64,000 bases of DNA from Holdemania massiliensis (GTDB taxonomy: Bacteria > Bacillota_I > Bacilli_A > Erysipelotrichales > Erysipelotrichaceae): NCBI RefSeq assembly GCF_022440805.1, contig NZ_JAKNTK010000001.1:1922001-1986000 (forward strand), in the 5' to 3' direction. A model generated the notes under the pieces. It did no database searches. It was not told where the DNA came from and saw only the letters and a list, made by a program, of their open reading frames with translations. A program made the position numbers and the translations under genes. Positions 49,567-58,000 of the stretch are shown here, in pieces (the stretch's first letter is position 1; each line of letters begins with the position of its first letter).

Positions 49567-50396
49567 AACTTTTAGTTCAAGGTGATGATTACGGCTTCAC
49601 CAAAGGCGTCACATACGGCATTGTTGATGCGATTGACAACGGAATCCTGACCTGTACAGGAATGTTTGCGAATATGGAAATCGCACCCTGGGCAGCAGAG
49701 TTTATTAAAGCCAGACCGGATTTTTGTTTTGGGATTGATTTCAACCTGGTCGCCGGACCTTCCTGCGCAGCAGCTGAGAAAATTCCGCATCTGGTTGATG
49801 AAAACGGCCGCTTGATTCGCTCGTCAGTGCGCATTCATGATCCACGCTGGCAAAATGAAGCAGGCCGGGCTGAACTGTTTCCTTATACGGAAGTCTATAC
49901 CGAGATCAAAGCTCAGTATGACCGGTTTGTTGAACTGACAGGCCGCAAACCAGGCTATCTGAATGGTCATTCGATCGTTGCGGAAACCATGCTTAAAGCC
50001 ATCCGGAAAATTGCCGATGAAGAAGATCTGCCGTTTGCCTTTGATTTCATGCAGTTCGCTTTTACAACGTTTTCACTGCCTGAGGAGGAAGACGAGAAAA
50101 ACAACGCATCGGTATCGAAAGTTTTTGATGCTAAAGCCCAGCTGAAAAAAGACCCGCTGGGAAAATTTCTGAGATACAAAGAAGAAATCTTAAATCATGA
50201 ATATGTCATGGCTGGCGGACATCCAGGCTATGTTGATGCGGATCTGTTCGCTTTAACATCCTTGTCGATTGAACGCTGCAAAGATTTGGAATTTGTCACT
50301 TCGCCGTTAATGAAGGCGTTTGTCCGCGAGAATCAGGTGGAGCTGATCGATTATTATGATGTAGCAAAGGCGATGAAACAGGGTTTAATCCAATAA
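49563..50396 (+). CDS. ChbG/YdjC-family carbohydrate deacetylase, copy 2
   Basis: 277 residues with the same motifs as copy 1 ('LLVQGDDYGFTKGV', 'KPGYLNGHSIVAETM', 'MAGGHPGYVDADLF'). Strong overall similarity but divergent middle (an extra acidic 'LPEEEDEKNNAS' loop near 177), suggesting an old duplication with altered specificity or a heteromer. Translationally coupled to copy 1; RBS GAGGGAGAA inside it. Confidence 0.88.
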   Translation: MKLLVQGDDYGFTKGVTYGIVDAIDNGILTCTGMFANMEIAPWAAEFIKARPDFCFGIDFNLVAGPSCAAAEKIPHLVDENGRLIRSSVRIHDPRWQNEAGRAELFPYTEVYTEIKAQYDRFVELTGRKPGYLNGHSIVAETMLKAIRKIADEEDLPFAFDFMQFAFTTFSLPEEEDEKNNASVSKVFDAKAQLKKDPLGKFLRYKEEILNHEYVMAGGHPGYVDADLFALTSLSIERCKDLEFVTSPLMKAFVRENQVELIDYYDVAKAMKQGLIQ

Positions 50397-50438
50397 AGTC
50401 ACAGGGTGAGCTAAGAAAAACTGGGAAGGGAGAAGAAT

Positions 50439-51629
50439 ATGTATATTCGTTCAACAAGAATTATTTTGCCGCAAGGCTGCGTCAGCGGGATTCTGCATTG
50501 GGAAGCAGGAAAGATTGTTGAAATATTGGATGATCATCAGCCCGTTCCGATTGATCTCGACGTAGGGGATCATCGCATTCTGCCGGGGATTATTGATACG
50601 CACAATCATGGTACATTAGGTTATGGTGCGATGGGCTTTGAAGGCGATGTTGAGAAAGAACTTCGCGGTTATCTGAAGGGGCTGGCTTCACAGGGCGTGA
50701 CTGGAGTTTTGCCGACGACGGATATTCATGGATTTGAAACAGCGGCGAAACTGGCGGATGAAGTCGTCGATGGGGCGAAAGTGCTGGGAATTCATTCAGA
50801 GGGTCCGTATCTGAACCGAGTCGGTGAGAAAGGCATAGATACCGGACATCCGGATATCTGTTTGGAAGACTTGAAGCAGATGGTCAAAAAAGCCCAAGGC
50901 AAATTAAAATTAGTAGCCTTGGCGCCGGAATTGCCTGATGCCCGGCAAGCCATTGAATATTTAACCAGCGTGAATGTGCGGACAGCCTTTGCCCACAGCA
51001 ATATGATGTTTGAAGAGGCTAATGAAGCTTTCAGGTGGGGCATTACAGTATCAACGCATACCGCCAACGTCATGAGCGGAATCCATCATCGAAATATGGG
51101 CGGGCTTGGCGCCTGTCTGTTAAACGACAGTTTATTTAATGAAGTGATCTGCGATGGGAAACATATCTGCAATGCAATGCTGGAGCTGATGTTTCGGATG
51201 AAGCGGGATCCGTATAATCATTTTCTGCTGGTTTCGGATTGCTCCAATTTATCAGGCGCGCCCGTCGGCAAGTACAGAATGATGGAAGGCTTCCCGGAGG
51301 TCAACATTACAGCGGACGGTTATTGTTTATCGGATACCGGACGGCTGTGCGGTTCAACGATGCCGGTGCTGAAAGGCATTCAGAATCTTGTAGAAAACGT
51401 CGGTATTGCGATGAAATATGCAACTCAGATGGCGAGCCGGAATCCAGCAATTGTATATGGATATCCCAATAAAGGAGTTCTGGAAGCCGGGAAGGATGCG
51501 GATCTGATCGTCATTGATGATCAATATCGCTGTCTGTTTACGTTTGTTGAAGGCCGATGTGTTTACGATCGGCAGCGTGAAGGTGATGTTTTCAATCAGG
51601 AATTTTTATTAACTCATCGCATCGTCTAG
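50439..51629 (+). CDS. nagA: N-acetylglucosamine-6-phosphate deacetylase (NagA-like)
   Basis: 396 residues. Amidohydrolase fold with 'ILPGIIDTHNHGTLGY', metal Glu in 'LGIHSEGPYLN', His ligands in 'TAFAHSNMMF' and 'VSTHTANVMSG', and catalytic Asp in 'LVSDCSNLSGAPVG'. The last motifs differ from classical NagA ('HLFNAM', 'SDAM'), so the substrate may be a related N-acetyl sugar phosphate. With EIIA-D and two ChbG proteins it fits uptake and deacetylation of N-acetylated disaccharides. RBS GGGAAGGGAG. Confidence 0.85.
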   Translation: MYIRSTRIILPQGCVSGILHWEAGKIVEILDDHQPVPIDLDVGDHRILPGIIDTHNHGTLGYGAMGFEGDVEKELRGYLKGLASQGVTGVLPTTDIHGFETAAKLADEVVDGAKVLGIHSEGPYLNRVGEKGIDTGHPDICLEDLKQMVKKAQGKLKLVALAPELPDARQAIEYLTSVNVRTAFAHSNMMFEEANEAFRWGITVSTHTANVMSGIHHRNMGGLGACLLNDSLFNEVICDGKHICNAMLELMFRMKRDPYNHFLLVSDCSNLSGAPVGKYRMMEGFPEVNITADGYCLSDTGRLCGSTMPVLKGIQNLVENVGIAMKYATQMASRNPAIVYGYPNKGVLEAGKDADLIVIDDQYRCLFTFVEGRCVYDRQREGDVFNQEFLLTHRIV

Positions 51630-51651
51630 CTGAAGCGGAGATGAAAAGACC

Positions 51652-53040
51652 ATGAAAGCGGATACTTATGTATTAGAACAGGAAAAGATTGGGACGGCGA
51701 TGATCCGGCTTGCCGCTCCTTCTGTCATGGTTTCCGTGATCTCACTGATCTATGAACTGATCAATTCCTTTTATATCGGACAACTAAACAACACTGCGAT
51801 GCTGGCATCGATTTCGCTCTCTGCAACACTGACCCTATTGATTACGAAAATTGGGGAAGCGGTTGGGATTGGTGCGGCCAGTTATCTGGGCCGACAGCTG
51901 GGCGCAAAGCAGGAACATGTGACTTATGAGATAGTCCGGACGACACTTTCTTTTGTTGCCTTGTTCTCAATTTTGTTTACCTTGGCGGCGCTGCTGATCT
52001 TAAATCCATACATTACCTGGCAGACGATGGATCCGGCAGTGATTCATTATGGCCGCTTGTATGGAGGGATCATGATCCTTTTTGCAGGCTGTACCTCATT
52101 GTATACAGCCTGCATTCAGCTGTTTCGAGCTGTCGGAGATGTAAAATATCCTATGATCGTGATGGGAGTCAGCGTGATTCTGAATATCATTTTGGACCCG
52201 CTGCTGATGTTTGATTTCGGTTTGGGTTTAGGCGTTGTCGGCGCTGCGATTGCCAGTGCCGCAGCGCAGCTGTCAGCTTTGATGCTCTGCTTGTATCGTT
52301 TAGCTGCGAAGAAGACGGCGCTCAGTTGGAATTTGTTTGATTTTCATATTGAATGGACCATGATTCGTGAGATTTTCTCCGTTGGTTTTGCGGTCTATAT
52401 GCGGAATTTAATGTCCAGCCTGGCGATCCTGGTTTTCACCAAAGTTGTATTTATCTATGGCGTTGACTTTGCGGCGGGCTGTAATGTTGGAAAGTTTACG
52501 ATGTATTTTGTCAATTTCTTTATACAGGGCGTAGCCAATGGTTATCTGCCGCTAGCTTCGTTTACTTATGGAGCAAGAAATTATCAGCGGCTGTGGGATG
52601 CGGTTGTATGGAATATCCGAATTCTGACGGGTTACAGCTTCGCTGCAATCATCCTGGTTGGAATGTTCGCGGAACCCTTTGTCGGTCTTTTTACAGGCGG
52701 AAAAATGGCCGGAATCTACGGCGCTCAGTATTTAAAAGCATACAACTGGTCACTGCCGGTTTATTCCATTTATTACATGATTACGATCACGCTGCAGGCT
52801 GCGGGAAAAGGCAGGGAATCAATGATTCTGTCGCTGTTTCGGCAGGGAATTATTTATGTTCCGCTGTTAATTCTGCTTTCGCAGACATTGGGGCAGAATG
52901 GGGTGTTTTATGCTCAGCCCTGCGCCGACTGGATTACGGTTTTGACAGCGTTGTTTCTTTCACGGTCTTTAATTCATGAAATTATTGTGGGAAAGGAGAA
53001 GCAGAAGCTGAAAGCTTTTGTCAAAGAACGTCATGTTTAA
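51652..53040 (+). CDS. MATE family efflux protein (chromosomal copy)
   Basis: 462 residues, twelve membrane segments; 'LIYELINSFYIGQLNN' and 'AVGDVKYPMIVMGVSVILNIILDPLLMF' are MATE features. Base composition matches the chromosome, unlike the island copy at 31 kb. It starts 22 bp after nagA, so it may serve the amino-sugar operon, for example export of a by-product; this is inference. Its end overlaps the next gene by 8 bp. Confidence 0.88.
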   Translation: MKADTYVLEQEKIGTAMIRLAAPSVMVSVISLIYELINSFYIGQLNNTAMLASISLSATLTLLITKIGEAVGIGAASYLGRQLGAKQEHVTYEIVRTTLSFVALFSILFTLAALLILNPYITWQTMDPAVIHYGRLYGGIMILFAGCTSLYTACIQLFRAVGDVKYPMIVMGVSVILNIILDPLLMFDFGLGLGVVGAAIASAAAQLSALMLCLYRLAAKKTALSWNLFDFHIEWTMIREIFSVGFAVYMRNLMSSLAILVFTKVVFIYGVDFAAGCNVGKFTMYFVNFFIQGVANGYLPLASFTYGARNYQRLWDAVVWNIRILTGYSFAAIILVGMFAEPFVGLFTGGKMAGIYGAQYLKAYNWSLPVYSIYYMITITLQAAGKGRESMILSLFRQGIIYVPLLILLSQTLGQNGVFYAQPCADWITVLTALFLSRSLIHEIIVGKEKQKLKAFVKERHV

Positions 53041-53650
53041 ACTGATCATTATTTCTATTATTCTTGGTTTATTTGTTCTGTCCATCGTGATACCCAAACG
53101 CATGCGCAGCCAGCTTGCTGAACAACTGTCAAACGCCCTGCTTAAACGGGATTTTGATCAGTTTGATCAGCTGATCGAAAAGCGGGCTGTCCGTTTTGTC
53201 TTCGATCCTTTCAATGTGGACTTCATGAAATTAAATGCCGCACTGGTTAAAGGAGACCCGATTGAAATTGATCAGCGGTTTGCAGGCTTTGACCAATGCC
53301 GGCTCAGTGATAAACAGAAGGAAGCCGTTTATTACAATGCTTTTTATTATTATGTTTCCCGCAAGGATAAAGCAAAAGTAAAACAGTATGGAAATCAACT
53401 GCTGAATTTGTCAACGTGTACAGAAAAATTGAAAGCTGAGATTAAGAAATACTATGCGGTGATGATCGATCATGCTTATGCAGATATAAAACAGGATTTA
53501 GATCGGTTGGATCAGCTGACAGAGGAAGAAAAAGCTAAAGCGGAATTCTTAATTTCAAAGATGTATGAAAATCAAGGCGATGAGAGAAAAGCAAAAGAAT
53601 ATCTGAATCGTTCATTGACGCATCTGCATCCGAACAATTCGCAATCCTAA
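53033..53650 (+). CDS. Small membrane-anchored protein of unknown function with TPR-like helices
   Basis: 205 residues from ATG 53033, inside the MATE end (8-bp overlap); an in-frame ATG at 53018 is an alternative. One N-terminal membrane segment (about 2-20, 'LIIISIILGLFVLSIVIP') and a soluble helical part rich in charged residues, with pairs such as 'YNAFYYYVSRKDKAKVKQYG' and 'KAEFLISKMYENQGDERKAKEYL' that look like tetratricopeptide repeats. I do not recognise the family. Last gene of the amino-sugar block. Confidence 0.65.
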   Translation: MFKLIIISIILGLFVLSIVIPKRMRSQLAEQLSNALLKRDFDQFDQLIEKRAVRFVFDPFNVDFMKLNAALVKGDPIEIDQRFAGFDQCRLSDKQKEAVYYNAFYYYVSRKDKAKVKQYGNQLLNLSTCTEKLKAEIKKYYAVMIDHAYADIKQDLDRLDQLTEEEKAKAEFLISKMYENQGDERKAKEYLNRSLTHLHPNNSQS

Positions 53651-53760
53651 GTTTTTCTTCAATCCTTTAATCCAAGTCTGCAAAGAAGATCAAAAATAAT
53701 GGACTTAAATTATATCTCAGGTTTTATATTCCTGGATAAAGTCGGCATAAAAAACGAATG

Positions 53761-53807
53761 GAACCGTATACGACAAAGCAGCTTGCTTGATCGTGCGGTT
53801 CTTTTGT
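53761..53807 (+). terminator. Intrinsic terminator after the amino-sugar block
   Basis: Outer stem GAACCG/CGGTTC (53761-53766 with 53796-53801) with an inner AAGCAGCTTGCTT hairpin, then TTTTG. The rest of the 360-bp gap (53651-54010) is AT-rich and shows only the promoter below. Confidence 0.65.
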
Positions 53808-53976
53808 TATGAAGCCGTAAGCTAAACTGAAATGGATACGGCTGGGAAGAACTGTGGGGTTTGCCTGAGAAGTCAAAAAAGAGGACATCAAAGAAAAAAA
53901 CATAATGTAACAAAATGAAAAGAGTTGAAAGTAAATGAAGAAAAAATGAAAACCAGCGGAAAATCAGAAACAAACA

Positions 53977-53985
53977 TGATATACT
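53977..53985 (+). promoter_or_regulatory. Extended -10 promoter of the S9 peptidase cluster
   Basis: TGATATACT: TGn plus TATACT (53980-53985), no -35. It is 25 bp before the first S9 gene, whose RBS is GGGGG. Confidence 0.55.
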
Positions 53986-54010
53986 AATACCATATTTTGG
54001 GGGTAATGAA

Positions 54011-56008
54011 ATGCAGAAAATCCGTTTAGATCAATTCACTGAATATCGTTTTTGTTCCAATCTACAAGCCAGTCCGCAAGCTGAAACCGCAGCGTTTGTC
54101 ATGACGCAGGCCAATGCGAATAACGGTTATGACAATCATCTGTGGCTGTTGGAAAATCAAACCGTACGGCAGCTGACCTCGTTTAATGAATCCAATTATA
54201 TCTGGGAGGATGAACAGACCCTGCTGTTCGTTTCCCTGCGTGATTCAAAAGATAAGGAAGCATTGGCCGCAGGGGAGGAACGCACGGTCTTTTACCGTCT
54301 GAACATTCATCAGGGTGAAGCACAAAAGGCGTTTACGATTCCATATACCGTTACCGGTTTTAAGAAGATGTGTGATGGGAAACTGCTTTTGATTATTCGC
54401 TATCACCAGGTGTATTCCCGGCTGGCTGAATTGGCGGAGGAAGAAAAGAAAGCCCTGTTAAAAAAGAAAAAAGAAGAACAAGATTATCAGATTGTCAGCG
54501 AGTCGCCGTATTATTTTGATGGAGCGGGATTTACGAACGGCCTGCGCAATCGACTGGCTGTTTATGATCCGATAAAGGAAACTGTTGATTTTCTGACCGC
54601 GCCCACCTTTGCGGTGTCCGGCTTCGATCTTGACGCAGACACAAACCGCGTTGTTTTCTGGGGTGCGGAGTTTGCGGCGGTGAAGGAAGTCAAAGACGGT
54701 CTGTATGTTTACAATCTCAATGACAAAAAAATGAGCTGCCTGATCGAACCGGGGAAGATGCAGATCAGTTTTGCGCATTGGCGCAAAAACGGCATTCTGT
54801 GTGCGATGAGCGACGGTGTTCGCTATGGTGCCGGGGAAACACCGAAGCTGTTTTTGATTGATCCGCAGACGAAAGCGCAGACGCTGCTGAATGACAATGA
54901 TGCTACCTTCGGCAATGCCGTCGGAACAGACTGCGCGTTTGGTGCCAGTTCCACAAGAAAGGTGGCCGGCGAGGATTTCTATGCGGTGATGACCGATGCC
55001 GATCATACGCCGCTGGTTCAATTTGACAAGCAGGGTGAGCGCCGGATCGTTTTGCCGTTTGACGGCGCGATCTTCGGTTTTGATCTGCAGGGAGATACCG
55101 CCTATTTGATTGCGATGAAAGACATGCAGCTGCAGGAAATTTATCAGGCAGATCTGAAAACCGGCGAGCTGGTGCAGTGCTCGCATTTCAATCAGGCGAC
55201 GCTGCAGGATCATTACGTAGCCTTGCCTGAGCGGTTGGATTATGCCGAAACTCCGGATCGGTTATGGGGCTGGGTGCTGAAACCGAAGGATTATGATCCA
55301 TCAAAGACCTATCCGGCAATTCTGGATATTCATGGCGGTCCGCGCGCTGCCTATGGCCCCATTTTCTATCATGAAATGCAGCTGTGGGCGAATGAGGGTT
55401 ATTTTGTCTTTTTCTGCAACGTGCATGGTTCGGATGGCCGCGGTGATGCCTTTGCGGATCTGCGCGGTAAATTTGGCACGATTGACTTTGACGATTTCAT
55501 GCAGTTTACCGATGCGGTGCTTAAGGCTTATCCGCAGATTGATCCGAACCGGATCGGCGTCACCGGCGGCAGTTACGGCGGTTATATGACCAACTGGATC
55601 ATCGGCCATACCGACCGTTTTGTCTGTGCAGCATCGCAACGTTCGATTTCTAACTGGGTTTCTGAGAACATGGTGTCGGATATCGGTTTTTCATTCGGTA
55701 ATGATCAGATGGATGCAACGCCGTGGAGTGATGTGAATAAAATCTGGGATCAATCCCCGTTAAAAGCGGCGAATCATTGCGTTACGCCGACGTTGTTTAT
55801 CCATTCCTTTGAAGATTACCGCTGTCCGATTCAGGAAGGCATGCAGATGTATAATGCGCTTGTCCATCATGGCGTCCAAGCGCGGATGTGCCTGTTTAAA
55901 GGGGAGAGTCACGGCCTGAGCCGCGGCGGCAAACCGCTGCATCGGATTCGCCGGCTGCAGGAGATAACCGATTGGATGAATCAGTTCTGTAAGAAAGAGG
56001 AGAATTAA
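54011..56008 (+). CDS. S9 family peptidase, copy 2 (first of three in tandem)
   Basis: 665 residues, cytoplasmic. Beta-propeller then hydrolase domain with Ser521 ('GGSYGGYMTNWIIGHT'), Asp602 ('HSFEDYRCPIQ') and His634 ('GESHGLSRGG'). These triad positions are identical to copy 1 at 18 kb. Likely an oligopeptidase or acylaminoacyl-peptidase; each copy's propeller differs more than its catalytic domain, suggesting altered substrate choice. The next copy starts at the base after the stop. Confidence 0.92.
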   Translation: MQKIRLDQFTEYRFCSNLQASPQAETAAFVMTQANANNGYDNHLWLLENQTVRQLTSFNESNYIWEDEQTLLFVSLRDSKDKEALAAGEERTVFYRLNIHQGEAQKAFTIPYTVTGFKKMCDGKLLLIIRYHQVYSRLAELAEEEKKALLKKKKEEQDYQIVSESPYYFDGAGFTNGLRNRLAVYDPIKETVDFLTAPTFAVSGFDLDADTNRVVFWGAEFAAVKEVKDGLYVYNLNDKKMSCLIEPGKMQISFAHWRKNGILCAMSDGVRYGAGETPKLFLIDPQTKAQTLLNDNDATFGNAVGTDCAFGASSTRKVAGEDFYAVMTDADHTPLVQFDKQGERRIVLPFDGAIFGFDLQGDTAYLIAMKDMQLQEIYQADLKTGELVQCSHFNQATLQDHYVALPERLDYAETPDRLWGWVLKPKDYDPSKTYPAILDIHGGPRAAYGPIFYHEMQLWANEGYFVFFCNVHGSDGRGDAFADLRGKFGTIDFDDFMQFTDAVLKAYPQIDPNRIGVTGGSYGGYMTNWIIGHTDRFVCAASQRSISNWVSENMVSDIGFSFGNDQMDATPWSDVNKIWDQSPLKAANHCVTPTLFIHSFEDYRCPIQEGMQMYNALVHHGVQARMCLFKGESHGLSRGGKPLHRIRRLQEITDWMNQFCKKEEN

Positions 56009-58000
56009 ATGATGAAGAAAGTAACGATTGATTTTTTTGATCAGGCGCATTTTTTATCCAACTTGAAAGCCGCTCCGGATGGGTCGTGCGCTGCCTATCT
56101 GGAATGCCAGTGCCGGGATAAGGGCTATGCGAAAAGTTTGTTTCTTCATGATGGGAAAAAGAATCGGCGTTTGAGCAGTGAAGGCGTAATTGATTATGTC
56201 TGGGAAGACAGCCAAACGTTGTTGTTCTCAGCATATCATCGTCCCGGGCAGAAAGAAGCTTCCCCTTATGGTGAACAGACCGACCTGTATCGGATGAAAA
56301 CAAATGGCGGGGAAGCGCAGTTTGTAATTAGTCTGCCGCTGGCGATTGAACAGATGGAAAAACTGCAGGATGATCAGCTTCTTGTGACTGCGCAGATCCG
56401 CAAGGATTGTCCGGATTTCGCTCTGCTCAGTGAAAAGGAACGGGAATCGGTCATGGCGCAGCGCAAAGCGGAGGAAGACTATCAGGTTGTTGCAGAATCG
56501 CCGTTTGTGCTGGATGGCAGCGGTTTTATCGAGGGTACGCGCAGCCGGCTGTTTTTGGTTAATTTATTCGATGGAAAGATTGAAGCTCTGAGCGAACCGC
56601 TCGAATCGGTCAGTCAGTTTACCTGCGCTGCGGGTCAGGTTTTGATGAGTGTCAAGCAGTTTGACGTTGTGCGGGGAGAACAGGATGGCTTAGTTTGTCT
56701 GGATCTTGAAAGCCGCCGGCGCCGCTGTCTGATTCCGCAGGGACAGCTGCGAATCCGTCAGATCGGCTGGCGTCAGGGAAAGGCTGTCTTCTTCGCTTCT
56801 GAAAATAAAACGTTTGGCACAACGGGAAATCCGAAGCTTTATCAGCTTGATTTGCAGACCGGCCAACGTTCTTGCCTGCTTGATACCCAAGAGCATATCG
56901 GATCCAGTGCGGTGATGACGGATGTCATATACGGCTCAGGCCGGCAGGTTTTGTTTGCGGAAGAGGCAATTCTGGCTGTGCATACCGATCGGTATGCGGA
57001 TGAAATTCTAAGCATCAGTGAAGCCGGCTGTGCTGAGGTTCTGCGCTGGCCGGGAGCGGTGCAGGCGATTGAAAAGGTGGGCGATCAGCTGTGGCTGATC
57101 GGCTTAAAAGACCAGAATTTGCAGGAGCTGTATTGTTGGGATGCACCATCGAATTCCTTTCACCCACTGACGCATTTTCATGATGCGTTAATGGCGGAAA
57201 CCGAAGTGGCCAAGCCGGAACATTTTGTGCTGGACCGCAATGGCTATGCGCTGGATGGCTGGATTTTAAAGCCGGTTGATTTTGATCAAACACGCCGTTA
57301 TCCGGCAATTCTGGATATCCATGGCGGACCGAAAACAGCCTATGGCGAAGTGTTCTTCCATGAGATGCAATATTGGGCTGCCCGCGGATATCTCGTCTTC
57401 TTCTGCAATCCGACCGGATCGGACGGCAAGGGCGATACTTTTGCCGATCTGCGCGGACGGTATGGTCAGATCGATTATGAGGATCTGATGGCCTTCACCG
57501 ATGCGGTGTTGGAACGGGTGCCGCAGATCGACTGCCATCGGATCGGGGTGACCGGCGGCAGTTACGGCGGCTACATGACCAACTGGATTATCGGTCATAC
57601 CGACCGCTTTGCCGCGGCGGCCAGTCAGCGCAGCATTGCCAACTGGGTGTCGATGATCGGAACCGATGACTGCGGCTTTACCTTTGACACGGATCAAATG
57701 GATGCCGATCCATGGAAGGACATGTTAAAAATCTGGGATCAGTCGCCGCTGCAGTTTGCCGACAAAGTTAAAACACCGACGGTCTTCATTCATTCGTTTG
57801 AAGATTACAGCTGCCCGATTCAGGAAGGCATGCAGATGTATAATGCGATTGTGCATCACGGCGTACCGGCACGGATGTGTTTGTTCAAAGGGGAAAGCCA
57901 TGGCTTAAGCCGGATTGGCAAACGCCATCATCGGATTCGCCGGATTCAGGAGATGACGGATTGGTTCGATCATTATCTCAAGGAGAACGCGGATGCATAA
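56009..58000 (+). CDS. S9 family peptidase, copy 3
   Basis: 663 residues. Triad Ser518 ('GGSYGGYMTNWIIGHT'), Asp599 ('HSFEDYSCPIQ') and His631 ('GESHGLSRIG'). Starts directly after copy 2 (second ATG at 56012 is possible) with GAGGAG as RBS, and overlaps copy 4 by 8 bp. The propeller half is the most divergent of the four. Confidence 0.92.
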   Translation: MMKKVTIDFFDQAHFLSNLKAAPDGSCAAYLECQCRDKGYAKSLFLHDGKKNRRLSSEGVIDYVWEDSQTLLFSAYHRPGQKEASPYGEQTDLYRMKTNGGEAQFVISLPLAIEQMEKLQDDQLLVTAQIRKDCPDFALLSEKERESVMAQRKAEEDYQVVAESPFVLDGSGFIEGTRSRLFLVNLFDGKIEALSEPLESVSQFTCAAGQVLMSVKQFDVVRGEQDGLVCLDLESRRRRCLIPQGQLRIRQIGWRQGKAVFFASENKTFGTTGNPKLYQLDLQTGQRSCLLDTQEHIGSSAVMTDVIYGSGRQVLFAEEAILAVHTDRYADEILSISEAGCAEVLRWPGAVQAIEKVGDQLWLIGLKDQNLQELYCWDAPSNSFHPLTHFHDALMAETEVAKPEHFVLDRNGYALDGWILKPVDFDQTRRYPAILDIHGGPKTAYGEVFFHEMQYWAARGYLVFFCNPTGSDGKGDTFADLRGRYGQIDYEDLMAFTDAVLERVPQIDCHRIGVTGGSYGGYMTNWIIGHTDRFAAAASQRSIANWVSMIGTDDCGFTFDTDQMDADPWKDMLKIWDQSPLQFADKVKTPTVFIHSFEDYSCPIQEGMQMYNAIVHHGVPARMCLFKGESHGLSRIGKRHHRIRRIQEMTDWFDHYLKENADA

